Shown here: positions 1-6,652 of the stretch, in pieces
Numbering within the stretch: the first letter of the stretch is position 1
Layout: each line of letters starts with the position of its first letter
From: Kosakonia oryzae
GTDB taxonomy: Bacteria > Pseudomonadota > Gammaproteobacteria > Enterobacterales > Enterobacteriaceae
Reading direction: 5' to 3'
DNA length: 64,000 nt
Assembly: GCF_001658025.2 (NCBI RefSeq)
Contig: NZ_CP014007.2
Span: 1,426,001-1,490,000 of the forward strand
Notes under the pieces: generated by a model
Told to the model about the DNA's origin: nothing
Databases searched by the model: none
What the model saw: the letters and a program-made list of their open reading frames with translations, nothing else
Position numbers and translations under genes: made by a program

Positions 1-1132
1 GACCGAACGTAACGGCTTTGCCGGTTACCCGGTAGTGAACGGCGACAACGAACTGGTCGGCATCATCACCGGTCGTGACGTGCGTTTCGTTACCGATCTG
101 ACTCAGCCGGTGAGCGTGTACATGACGCCGAAAGAGCGCCTGGTAACCGTTCGCGAAGGGGAATCCCGCGAAGTGGTGTTCGCCAAAATGCACGAAAAAC
201 GCGTTGAAAAAGCGCTGGTCGTTGACGAAAGTTTCCACCTGCGCGGCATGATCACCGTTAAAGACTTCCAGAAAGCAGAACGTAAACCGAACGCCTGTAA
301 AGACGAGCAGGGCCGTCTGCGCGTTGGCGCGGCAGTTGGCGCGGGCGCCGGTAACGAAGAGCGCGTTGACGCGCTGGTTGCCGCAGGCGTTGACGTATTG
401 CTGATCGACTCCTCTCACGGCCACTCCGAAGGCGTGTTGCAGCGCATTCGCGAAACCCGTGCTAAATACCCGGATCTGCAAATCATCGGCGGTAACGTTG
501 CGACTGGCGCAGGCGCACGCGCTCTGGCGGAAGCGGGCGTGAGTGCGGTAAAAGTCGGTATCGGCCCTGGCTCCATCTGTACTACCCGTATCGTAACCGG
601 CGTAGGCGTTCCGCAGATCACCGCGGTTTCCGACGCGGTTGAAGCGCTGGAAGGCACTGGCATTCCGGTTATCGCCGACGGCGGTATCCGTTTCTCCGGC
701 GACATCGCCAAAGCTATCGCCGCAGGCGCTGCCGCAGTCATGGTTGGCTCCATGCTGGCGGGTACTGAAGAATCCCCGGGTGAAATCGAACTCTACCAGG
801 GCCGTTCTTACAAATCTTACCGCGGTATGGGTTCTCTGGGCGCGATGTCCAAAGGCTCTTCCGACCGTTACTTCCAGAGCGATAACGCTGCCGACAAACT
901 GGTGCCGGAAGGTATCGAAGGTCGCGTTGCCTATAAAGGCCGCCTGAAAGAGATCATTCACCAGCAGATGGGCGGCCTGCGCTCCTGTATGGGTCTGACC
1001 GGCTGTGGTACTATCGATGACCTGCGTACTAAAGCGGAATTTGTACGCATCAGCGGTGCCGGTATCCAGGAAAGCCACGTTCACGACGTGACCATCACCA
1101 AGGAATCCCCGAACTACCGCATGGGTTCTTAA
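1..1132 (+). CDS. guaB: IMP dehydrogenase, 5'-truncated by the window edge
   Basis: Catalyses the NAD-dependent oxidation of IMP to XMP, the committed step of GMP synthesis. The reading frame is open from base 2, so the gene starts before the window. About 376 codons are present against 488 in the E. coli enzyme, so roughly the first 112 residues are missing. The visible part begins inside the CBS-domain insertion and continues into the TIM barrel. The active-site loop GSICTTR is present, with the catalytic Cys codon at 578-580, as are the phosphate-binding motif [10 protein letters not shown] and the C-terminal SPNYRMGS tail. guaA follows 112 bp downstream on the same strand, the usual guaBA operon. 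The operon promoter lies outside the window. Identification is certain. Confidence 0.98.
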   Translation, partial: TERNGFAGYPVVNGDNELVGIITGRDVRFVTDLTQPVSVYMTPKERLVTVREGESREVVFAKMHEKRVEKALVVDESFHLRGMITVKDFQKAERKPNACKDEQGRLRVGAAVGAGAGNEERVDALVAAGVDVLLIDSSHGHSEGVLQRIRETRAKYPDLQIIGGNVATGAGARALAEAGVSAVKVGIGPGSICTTRIVTGVGVPQITAVSDAVEALEGTGIPVIADGGIRFSGDIAKAIAAGAAAVMVGSMLAGTEESPGEIELYQGRSYKSYRGMGSLGAMSKGSSDRYFQSDNAADKLVPEGIEGRVAYKGRLKEIIHQQMGGLRSCMGLTGCGTIDDLRTKAEFVRISGAGIQESHVHDVTITKESPNYRMGS

Positions 1133-1140
1133 TGATTTCC

Positions 1141-1164
1141 GCGCCCGGTGCTTTCACCGGGCGC
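1141..1164 (+). terminator. guaB-guaA intergenic hairpin
   Basis: A perfect 10-bp inverted repeat (arms 1141-1150 and 1155-1164) with a CTTT loop lies 8 bases after the guaB stop. No T-run follows, so it is more likely an mRNA-stabilising or attenuating hairpin inside the guaBA transcript than a full terminator. Confidence 0.6.
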
Positions 1165-1244
1165 TGACTTTCATACTCTCTGTTCAGGTTCAGCCTGCAA
1201 GACGACGAGTATATTCATTGCCACTTGCCTCGGAAGTAACGTCA

Positions 1245-2822
1245 ATGACGGACAACATTCATAAACATCGTATTCTCATCCTCGACTTCGGTTCTCAGTA
1301 CACCCAGCTGGTTGCGCGCCGCGTGCGTGAACTGGGCGTTTACTGTGAACTGTGGGCGTGGGATGTCACCGAAGCGCAGATCCGCGACTTCAACCCAAGC
1401 GGTATCATCCTTTCCGGCGGCCCGGAAAGTACCACCGAAGAGAACAGCCCGCGCGCACCGCAGTATGTGTTCGAAGCGGGTGTTCCGGTGCTCGGCGTGT
1501 GCTATGGCATGCAGACTATGGCGATGCAGCTTGGCGGCCACGTTGAAGGTTCTAACGAGCGTGAATTCGGTTACGCACAGGTTGAAGTGCAGACCGACAG
1601 CGCGCTGGTTCGCGGCATTGAAGACTCCCTGACCGCCGAAGGCAAAGTGTTGCTGGACGTGTGGATGAGCCACGGCGACAAAGTGACGGCCATTCCGTCC
1701 GATTTCGTAACCGTTGCCAGCACCGAAAGCTGCCCGTTCGCCATCATGGCGAATGAAGAAAAACGCTTCTACGGCGTGCAGTTCCACCCGGAAGTGACCC
1801 ACACCCGCCAGGGCCTGCGTATGCTGGAGCGCTTCGTGCGCGATATCTGCCAGTGTGAAGCGCTGTGGACCCCGGCAAAAATTATCGACGACGCGGTTGA
1901 ACGCATTCGTCAGCAGGTTGGCGACGATAAAGTGATCCTCGGCCTTTCCGGCGGCGTGGACTCCTCCGTCACCGCGATGCTGCTGCACCGCGCCATCGGC
2001 AAAAACCTGACCTGCGTATTCGTTGATAACGGCCTGCTGCGCCTGAACGAAGCCGCTCAGGTGATGGACATGTTCGGTGACCACTTCGGTCTGAACATTG
2101 TTCATGTTCCGGCAGAAGGTCGCTTCCTTTCAGCACTGGCTGGCGAGAACGATCCGGAAGCAAAACGCAAAATCATCGGCCGCGTGTTCGTGGAAGTGTT
2201 CGACGAAGAAGCACTGAAACTGGAAGACGTGAAATGGCTGGCGCAGGGCACTATCTACCCGGACGTTATCGAATCTGCCGCATCTGCAACCGGTAAAGCG
2301 CACGTCATCAAATCTCACCACAACGTGGGCGGCCTGCCGAAAGAGATGAAGATGGGCCTGGTTGAGCCGCTGAAAGAGCTGTTCAAAGACGAAGTGCGTA
2401 AAATTGGTCTGGAACTCGGTCTGCCGTACGACATGCTGTACCGTCACCCGTTCCCGGGGCCGGGCCTTGGCGTCCGCGTACTGGGCGAAGTGAAGAAAGA
2501 GTATTGCGATCTGCTGCGTCGCGCTGATGCGATCTTTATTGAAGAGCTGCATAAAGCTGACCTCTACAACAAAGTAAGCCAGGCCTTCACCGTCTTCCTG
2601 CCGGTCCGCTCCGTCGGCGTGATGGGCGACGGTCGTAAATACGACTGGGTTGTCTCCCTGCGTGCCGTAGAAACCATCGACTTTATGACCGCACACTGGG
2701 CACACCTGCCGTACGATTTCCTCGGCCGCGTTTCCAACCGCATCATCAATGAAGTCAACGGCATTTCCCGCGTGGTGTATGACATCAGCGGGAAGCCGCC
2801 AGCTACGATCGAGTGGGAATGA
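1245..2822 (+). CDS. guaA: GMP synthase (glutamine-hydrolysing)
   Basis: Converts XMP to GMP using ATP and glutamine, the final step of guanylate synthesis in the cytosol. The 525-residue product has the class I glutamine amidotransferase domain first, with nucleophile motif GVCYGMQ and the His/Glu pair in FHPEVTH. Then come the ATP-pyrophosphatase P-loop LSGGVDSS and the C-terminal dimerisation domain ending in PATIEWE. I chose the ATG at 1245 (MTDNIHKHR) because it gives exactly the E. coli length; the nine codons from 1218 do not match the family. It forms an operon with guaB and ends at a strong terminator. Identification is certain. Confidence 0.98.
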   Translation: MTDNIHKHRILILDFGSQYTQLVARRVRELGVYCELWAWDVTEAQIRDFNPSGIILSGGPESTTEENSPRAPQYVFEAGVPVLGVCYGMQTMAMQLGGHVEGSNEREFGYAQVEVQTDSALVRGIEDSLTAEGKVLLDVWMSHGDKVTAIPSDFVTVASTESCPFAIMANEEKRFYGVQFHPEVTHTRQGLRMLERFVRDICQCEALWTPAKIIDDAVERIRQQVGDDKVILGLSGGVDSSVTAMLLHRAIGKNLTCVFVDNGLLRLNEAAQVMDMFGDHFGLNIVHVPAEGRFLSALAGENDPEAKRKIIGRVFVEVFDEEALKLEDVKWLAQGTIYPDVIESAASATGKAHVIKSHHNVGGLPKEMKMGLVEPLKELFKDEVRKIGLELGLPYDMLYRHPFPGPGLGVRVLGEVKKEYCDLLRRADAIFIEELHKADLYNKVSQAFTVFLPVRSVGVMGDGRKYDWVVSLRAVETIDFMTAHWAHLPYDFLGRVSNRIINEVNGISRVVYDISGKPPATIEWE

Positions 2823-2854
2823 GTTAGTTCCTGCTGATTAAGCGCTGAAATCTG

Positions 2855-2889
2855 AAAACACCAGCAAGCTTTGCGGCTGCTGGTGTTTT
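2855..2889 (+). terminator. guaA terminator
   Basis: A perfect 12-bp inverted repeat (2855-2866 and 2878-2889) ends in TTTT, with A's on the 5' side, so it could act in both directions. It closes the guaBA operon and marks the edge of the conserved backbone: sequence beyond about 2900 becomes strikingly AT-rich. Confidence 0.85.
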
Positions 2890-2991
2890 ATATTGGCAGA
2901 TCCAAAGGATAAGACATCAAATAGACAAATAAATTGAAATGTACGAATAGTAATGCGAAATATTTTTACCCTCGTAGTATTAGTCTTATTA

Positions 2992-3876
2992 TTACTGCTC
3001 GCGCAGATTTAATAAATTATAAAGTTCTTTTATATATTTATTTATAAGTGGAGACTTCGATTTTTGTAAGGATTTATACATGTTGGGAAAGTGTAAATAT
3101 TTCATTATCATAGTCTGTTCTATATGGTTTAACCCTTTTTTGTCAGCAAGTAAAGATAATGCTTCTAGTGTTCTCAGAGCTTCATATGTAGAGTTGTAAG
3201 TTTCCTTGTAAAGAGCATCAAATATTCCTTTATCGCTGTTTGCCATACTAATATTGCATTTGCAACTCAAAGTATGCAACCAGTTATTGGTTAATTTTGT
3301 CGTGCTTTCCTTCGTTAAAAAATCTACAGATGTGCTTCTATGTATTGTCTTAATTTTCCTGAGTGTTTTCAGGTCAGACAACTCTTCAATTTCAAAATTC
3401 AGCCATTTTATAGATGAGCTTACTATTTCATCAATGCTAAATGCTAGTTTGCCGTTTAATGCCAACTTTTTTATTAAATAGTCTCGTGAGACACAATAAA
3501 GAAAATCGGCTTTCCAGTTTATAAGTTCTTGTTCATATGGGATTGATTTAATAAAAAATAAAGTCGATTCACATTTCATTATCTCATTCTTGGTTGGTAA
3601 GATTAGATTACATGTATCAAGAAATTTTTTAAATTCGTTATCTTTATCGTAAAGGATGATCCCATCTTTTTTTATATGTTGCAGAAATAATGAGCCAACA
3701 TCCCTCATCATATGAAGTTGTTTAAATGAGAAAAACGAGATGTTATAGTTAGAATAAATTCTATTGTTTGAAATTGCATCTCTTTCATCATCGTGGCAAA
3801 TAACTAATAGATCATTGTCACTATATTCATCAGAGAGACCTTTTGCTTTGGAACCAAATAGTACAGATGCGTACAC
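2992..3876 (-). CDS. Pol-beta-superfamily nucleotidyltransferase domain protein (island)
   Basis: Function unknown. The N terminus carries the nucleotidyltransferase signature: LFGS at residues 6-9, then SDND at 19-22, giving the GS...DxD metal-binding pattern of MNT/KNTase-type enzymes. The usual third carboxylate is not obvious; the expected strand reads NISFFSF. The remaining ~240 residues look all-helical and Lys/Leu-rich, possibly a HEPN-like substrate domain. The annotated start is a GTG, 2 bp after the stop of the upstream channel gene, suggesting translational coupling. In-frame ATT and ATA codons just upstream would extend the beta strand before LFGS, so the true start may be a few codons earlier. 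The gene is far richer in A+T than its neighbours, a sign of transfer. Specificity cannot be told from sequence. Confidence 0.75.
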   Translation of the reverse strand: MYASVLFGSKAKGLSDEYSDNDLLVICHDDERDAISNNRIYSNYNISFFSFKQLHMMRDVGSLFLQHIKKDGIILYDKDNEFKKFLDTCNLILPTKNEIMKCESTLFFIKSIPYEQELINWKADFLYCVSRDYLIKKLALNGKLAFSIDEIVSSSIKWLNFEIEELSDLKTLRKIKTIHRSTSVDFLTKESTTKLTNNWLHTLSCKCNISMANSDKGIFDALYKETYNSTYEALRTLEALSLLADKKGLNHIEQTMIMKYLHFPNMYKSLQKSKSPLINKYIKELYNLLNLREQ

Positions 3877-3878
3877 AA

Positions 3879-4754
3879 TTATGACCTCAATATTTTATTG
3901 ATAAATGCACTCACGAACAATGACAAGAATAAAAAACCAAATAATGATTCGAAAATTATAATTATCTTTGTTGTTATACTTGTAGGTGTAATGTCTCCAT
4001 ATCCTAACGTAGTAATCGTCACACACGTAAAATAAATTGCATCAACAAAACTATTTGCGTTGGGATTATTTCCGTTGTGAAAGTCCTCCCTGAAACAAAA
4101 ATTTAGCAATGAAAATAAAAGGATGGATACTAATACGAATAGTAATATTCTACTTAATTTTAAACCATATCCAGTCGTGATTTTATTAATTTTATCTATT
4201 ATTTTTTCGTACAGAAATTGTATTGGTGTAATTTTTTTGACCTTAAGTTTATAGTTTAAGTTATAACCTAGGGCTTCTTTCATTCTGTATAGACTTTCGT
4301 TAGCGTAATGAGGCTGCTCTTCTTTTTTAGAGTTTTTATATAGCTCCTGGAATAAATCAACTGCAATGTTTGCATCATGCTTTAGCTCGAAGTTTTTCGA
4401 AAATTGTCGAGGATCAATCAGTGAGTTCTTGATTTTTATTTTGTGCGTGTTGGTTTTTAAAAACTCACAATCAACAAACTCACATGATTCAATTACAGAA
4501 CCTATTAGTAAACAATTTGAAAATGAACAGTTAATGAAATTAACGTTTCTTATTAGTGTATTTTTAAAGGAGATATTTATAAAGTTTTTACCATTAATAA
4601 TTAATGGTGTGTTGTTTGGTGACTTAAACTCATCAGGGTAATAGTTTATTGATTCCCACGTTCCTTGTTCTTCTTTTTCAAGAAAATCTTTTTGAGAGTG
4701 TACATTTTTATTTTCAGGAAGAAAAAAATTATTGGCTGCCATTTGATCTCTCAT
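3879..4754 (-). CDS. Pentapeptide-repeat protein with two-TM potassium-channel pore (island)
   Basis: A 291-residue predicted inner-membrane protein. Residues about 57-100 form pentapeptide-like repeats (FINCS, FSNCL, CEFVD, CEFLK). A charged linker follows, then TM1 at about 200-220 (ILLFVLVSILLFSLLNF), a pore helix, the K+ selectivity filter TLGYGD at 249-254, and TM2 at about 262-286. This is the Ion_trans_2 (2TM) layout with a soluble N-terminal domain. ATG at 4754 and ATG at 4742 (MAANN) are both possible starts; neither has a strong ribosome site. It is immediately upstream of the nucleotidyltransferase gene on the same strand and shares its AT-rich composition, so the two were probably acquired and act together. 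Role inferred only: regulated ion conductance, perhaps as an effector. Confidence 0.8.
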   Translation of the reverse strand: MRDQMAANNFFLPENKNVHSQKDFLEKEEQGTWESINYYPDEFKSPNNTPLIINGKNFINISFKNTLIRNVNFINCSFSNCLLIGSVIESCEFVDCEFLKTNTHKIKIKNSLIDPRQFSKNFELKHDANIAVDLFQELYKNSKKEEQPHYANESLYRMKEALGYNLNYKLKVKKITPIQFLYEKIIDKINKITTGYGLKLSRILLFVLVSILLFSLLNFCFREDFHNGNNPNANSFVDAIYFTCVTITTLGYGDITPTSITTKIIIIFESLFGFLFLSLFVSAFINKILRS

Positions 4755-4788
4755 CTATTTTATTTTTAATGGGATTTGTGCAAAAAAA

Positions 4789-5007
4789 TCAAAATCTAAA
4801 CATAGCATCCAATCCTATCCCAAGACCATCCGCAATTACTGCGATAACTTCCAGCGTTGGGTTCCTGACCCCTCGCTCTATCCCACTGATATAAGTGCGA
4901 TCTAGCCCGCACTTATCTGCGAACGCTTCCTGAGAAAGTCCGAGCTGTAAGCGAAGGGTTTTTACGCGTTGCCCGAAACGCACTGTGATGTCTTTTGTAT
5001 TTTCCAT
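4789..5007 (-). CDS. XRE-family regulator, restriction-controller (C protein) like, copy 1
   Basis: A 72-residue single-domain helix-turn-helix protein. The core GLSQEAFADKCG followed by LDRTYISGIERG is the signature of restriction-modification controller (C) proteins. The frame is open to an ATG at 5058, but that codon lies inside the C-box operator (5031-5056). The ATG at 5007 sits in the same context (ATGCTGT...GAGC-ATG) as the start of the neighbouring paralogue, so 5007 is preferred; 5019 is an alternative. Over about 68 aligned residues roughly 43 match the paralogue at 5097-5327, pointing to a tandem duplication. No restriction or methyltransferase gene is in the window, so this is an orphan controller. 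It probably autoregulates through the box in front of it. Confidence 0.8.
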   Translation of the reverse strand: MENTKDITVRFGQRVKTLRLQLGLSQEAFADKCGLDRTYISGIERGVRNPTLEVIAVIADGLGIGLDAMFRF

Positions 5008-5030
5008 GCTCGACAGCATCGTACTTCGTT

Positions 5031-5056
5031 GCTTATCAGACCACGGACGATGAGTC
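5031..5056 (-). promoter_or_regulatory. C-box-like operator of regulator copy 1
   Basis: On the minus strand a GACT-N3-GTC type box (5046-5056, reads GACTCATCGTC) is followed by CGTG and a weaker second box (5031-5041). This matches the tandem GACT-N3-AGTC / GTG-spacer layout of controller-protein operators and lies directly upstream of the gene it should control. Confidence 0.6.
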
Positions 5057-5096
5057 ACATAACAGGCTGCTTGGTTGATCTTATTAGCAAAATCGA

Positions 5097-5327
5097 TCAG
5101 CCGGGTTCGTTAAAAACGAACAGAGTAGCGAGTTCGGTGTGAAGGGCAGTTGCAAGAATATAAAGGACTTCCAGCGTTGGGTTTCTGGTTCCGCGTTCGA
5201 TACCGCTGATATAGGTGCGATCAAGCCCGCATTTCTCGGCAAAACTTTCCTGCGAAAGCCCTGCCTCCATGCGCAGAGTTCTAACACGTTGTCCCAGCAG
5301 GGCTCTGATATCTTCGGCATTTTTCAT
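5097..5327 (-). CDS. XRE-family regulator, restriction-controller (C protein) like, copy 2
   Basis: A 76-residue helix-turn-helix protein (MKNAEDIRALLGQRV...) with the same KCGLDRTYISGIERG core as the gene at 4789-5007. The ATG at 5327 is preferred; an in-frame GTG two codons upstream (5333) is also possible. No clear Shine-Dalgarno sequence precedes it, which is usual for C proteins, often made from leaderless or nearly leaderless messages. A clean tandem C-box lies 23-48 bp upstream. The C-terminal helix (LATLFVFNEPG) differs from copy 1 (LDAMFRF), so the paralogues may form hetero- or homodimers. It is divergent from the SfsB-like gene, with which it shares the operator region. No cognate restriction system is present. 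Confidence 0.8.
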   Translation of the reverse strand: MKNAEDIRALLGQRVRTLRMEAGLSQESFAEKCGLDRTYISGIERGTRNPTLEVLYILATALHTELATLFVFNEPG

Positions 5328-5349
5328 GCTCACAGCATTGGCTTTTGAT

Positions 5350-5375
5350 GACTATAAGTCCACGGACTATTAGTC
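5350..5375 (-). promoter_or_regulatory. Tandem C-box operator between divergent regulator genes
   Basis: Two near-perfect GACT-N3-AGTC palindromes (5350-5360 GACTATAAGTC and 5365-5375 GACTATTAGTC) are separated by CACG (CGTG on the minus strand). This is the architecture of controller-protein operators, such as those of the AhdI and Esp1396I systems, where the distal box activates and the proximal box represses. It sits in front of the minus-strand regulator copy 2 and behind the plus-strand SfsB-like gene start. Confidence 0.75.
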
Positions 5376-5403
5376 ACAATTCTAAAATGTTGTGCTATCA
5401 TGT

Positions 5404-5414
5404 GACTCATAGTC
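5404..5414 (+). promoter_or_regulatory. Single C-box upstream of the SfsB-like gene
   Basis: The palindrome GACTCATAGTC, extended to TGACTCATAGTCA (5403-5415), lies 20 bp before the ATG of the SfsB-like gene and just upstream of its Shine-Dalgarno AAAGGAG. It is a third copy of the box found in front of the two C-like regulators, so that gene is probably part of the same regulon, here most simply repressed. Confidence 0.65.
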
Positions 5415-5434
5415 AACATGAAAGGAGAAGATCC

Positions 5435-5683
5435 ATGGATCAACAGGACTGGCATACGGCAGATATTATTGCGGGCTTAAAGAAGAAAGGAACATCGTTG
5501 GCGGCGCTTTCTCGTGAGTCGGGTCTGGCTTCATCCACGCTCGCCAATGCCTTAACCCGGCACTGGCCGAAAGGGGAGCGGCTAATTGCCGAAGCTCTGA
5601 ATACCCAGCCAGAAGTCATCTGGCCGTCGCGTTACCAGGAGCGTAAATCCGGGCAGTGTGTGCGCGAAGAGCAGGGCGTATAA
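5435..5683 (+). CDS. SfsB/Ner-like helix-turn-helix regulator
   Basis: An 82-residue DNA-binding protein of the Mu Ner / E. coli SfsB (Nlp) family. Landmarks are DWHTADIIAGLKKKGTS near residues 5-21, a recognition region SSTLANAL, and the family ending PEVIWPSRY. The ATG at 5435 is chosen because AAAGGAG stands 8 bp before it and it matches the family N terminus; the frame extends to 5345 but through the operator. Known relatives are phage early repressors or activators of maltose genes; the target here is unknown. It is divergent from regulator copy 2, and a C-box overlaps its leader. A strong hairpin closes it at 5697-5731, making it a single-gene transcript. Confidence 0.85.
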   Translation: MDQQDWHTADIIAGLKKKGTSLAALSRESGLASSTLANALTRHWPKGERLIAEALNTQPEVIWPSRYQERKSGQCVREEQGV

Positions 5684-5696
5684 ACGGTGAAGCGTT

Positions 5697-5731
5697 AAAC
5701 GGTAATGACTCGTTTTAGGTCATTACCGTTT
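5697..5731. terminator. Hairpin after the SfsB-like gene
   Basis: A perfect 13-bp inverted repeat, arms 5697-5709 (AAACGGTAATGAC) and 5719-5731, with a 9-base loop. The GTTT ending makes it a moderate rho-independent terminator for the plus-strand gene that could also act leftward. Confidence 0.65.
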
Positions 5732-5891
5732 CACTCAATACATCCATTTCTCTACAACATTGTCGCCCAAGCTGTCGCTGATGCCGTCTTTCCCGCCGTA
5801 TTCATCTGCATGAAGTTCGTCTATGCCAGTTGAACAGGTCGAGGTCAATAAACTCGCGACATAGAACCCACGACAAATGATGCTTTAATGG

Positions 5892-5938
5892 GTGACGTTT
5901 TATTGTTCGCTATCTATAATGAACGAATCGAACGATTC
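5892..5938 (+). promoter_or_regulatory. Promoter and operator of the toxin-antitoxin pair
   Basis: A consensus -10 TATAAT (5915-5920) is preceded at 17-bp spacing by GTGACG (5892-5897) as a -35-like box. A 14-base dyad, GAATCG-AA-CGATTC (5925-5938), covers the expected transcription start, a fitting site for autorepression by the antitoxin. The rest of 5732-5891 shows no convincing gene. Confidence 0.65.
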
Positions 5939-5958
5939 AGACGAAAATGGTGATGGCG

Positions 5959-6219
5959 ATGTACTCATTGACCGCGAACGAAGCAAAAACTCAGTTTGGT
6001 GACATGCTGTTAAAAGTGCAGCGCGAACCCGTGCAGATCAGCCGCAACGGTAAGCCGGTGGCGGTGGTTGTCTCAGCAGAAGACTACCAGGAAATTGAAG
6101 CAATGAAATTGCAATTGTTGCAGGCAAAAATTCAACGCGCTCGCAGCGATATAACTATTGGCAATACTGTTGATGGTGACGCATTTTTCTCTGAATTGCT
6201 GGATGCGGATAAAGACTAA
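5959..6219 (+). CDS. Phd/YefM-family antitoxin
   Basis: An 86-residue antitoxin. The N-terminal half has the Phd/YefM DNA-binding fold signature: LTANEAKTQFGDML, then QISRNGKPVAVVVSAEDYQ. The acidic C-terminal tail (DGDAFFSELLDADKD) is the usual disordered toxin-binding segment. Several in-frame starts exist (ATG 5947, GTG 5950, ATG 5953, ATG 5959); I use 5959 because MYSLTANEAK is the family-like N terminus, but no start has a clear ribosome site. The stop codon abuts the ATG of the toxin gene, so the pair is translationally coupled. It should neutralise the toxin and, with it, repress the promoter at 5892-5938. Confidence 0.87.
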   Translation: MYSLTANEAKTQFGDMLLKVQREPVQISRNGKPVAVVVSAEDYQEIEAMKLQLLQAKIQRARSDITIGNTVDGDAFFSELLDADKD

Positions 6220-6537
6220 ATGGCAGCATACATACTCACGGAAGAGGCACAACGTGATCTGCGAGAGATCCGCGATTACACGTTCAGGAACTTTGGCAAA
6301 CAACAATCCCGGGATTACCTGGCAAATATGCGCCAGATGCTGGAAAAAATAGCGGGAATGCCAACGATGGGTCTAAAAAGGGAAGAAGAGCTTGGTGCCG
6401 GTGTCTACAGTTTTCCCTGTAACAGCCATATGATTTATTACATTGTTGCTCGCCAGGGCATTGCTGTACTTGCTGTATTACATCAAAGCCGGGTTCCCGT
6501 TCATCATTTGGCTGAAAGACTCTCGAAATCTTTTTGA
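6220..6537 (+). CDS. ParE/RelE-superfamily toxin
   Basis: A 105-residue toxin. The N-terminal YILTEEAQRDLREIRDYTFRNFG and the central GMPTMGLKREEELGAGVYSFPCNSHMIYYI are typical of the ParE branch of the RelE/ParE fold, which in characterised cases poisons DNA gyrase. The C terminus ends in VLHQSRVPVHHLAERL; the H(x)R pattern resembles ParE more than ribosome-dependent RelE, so gyrase is the likelier target, though this is inference. It starts one base after the antitoxin stop. Phd-type antitoxins with ParE-type toxins are a common mixed pairing. Role in the island: plasmid-style stabilisation or phage defence. Confidence 0.87.
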   Translation: MAAYILTEEAQRDLREIRDYTFRNFGKQQSRDYLANMRQMLEKIAGMPTMGLKREEELGAGVYSFPCNSHMIYYIVARQGIAVLAVLHQSRVPVHHLAERLSKSF

Positions 6538-6652
6538 ATTCACCCATTTTCCTCACTAACCCCTCGTATTTAGTGGCTTTTCTTTAGACGCGGCGACGGT
6601 TAAGGTCTACGCTGATACAGCCAAAAACCCACCAACCGACAAGGCAAACGCC

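Noticed and set aside
1242-2105. 287-codon antisense frame inside guaA, and similar long antisense frames in hyf, maeB, purM and aegA
   Set aside because: These are mirror frames of GC-rich genes with His/Arg/Gln-biased composition, typical of codon-structure artefacts.
2992-4754. CBASS operon
   Set aside because: The nucleotidyltransferase is short in its catalytic part and of MNT/KNTase type, lacks the usual third carboxylate, and there are no Cap2/Cap3 or HORMA/TRIP13 genes. It is a loose analogy only.
4789-5333. Restriction-modification system
   Set aside because: Two controller-like proteins and their boxes suggest one, but no methyltransferase (no DPPY/NPPF-type motif) or nuclease gene is present in the window.
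5735-5860. Minus-strand open frame ending ...LGDNVVEKWMY
   Set aside because: It has no start codon with a ribosome site and no family I recognise. It may be the tail of a decayed gene, but evidence is too thin to call.
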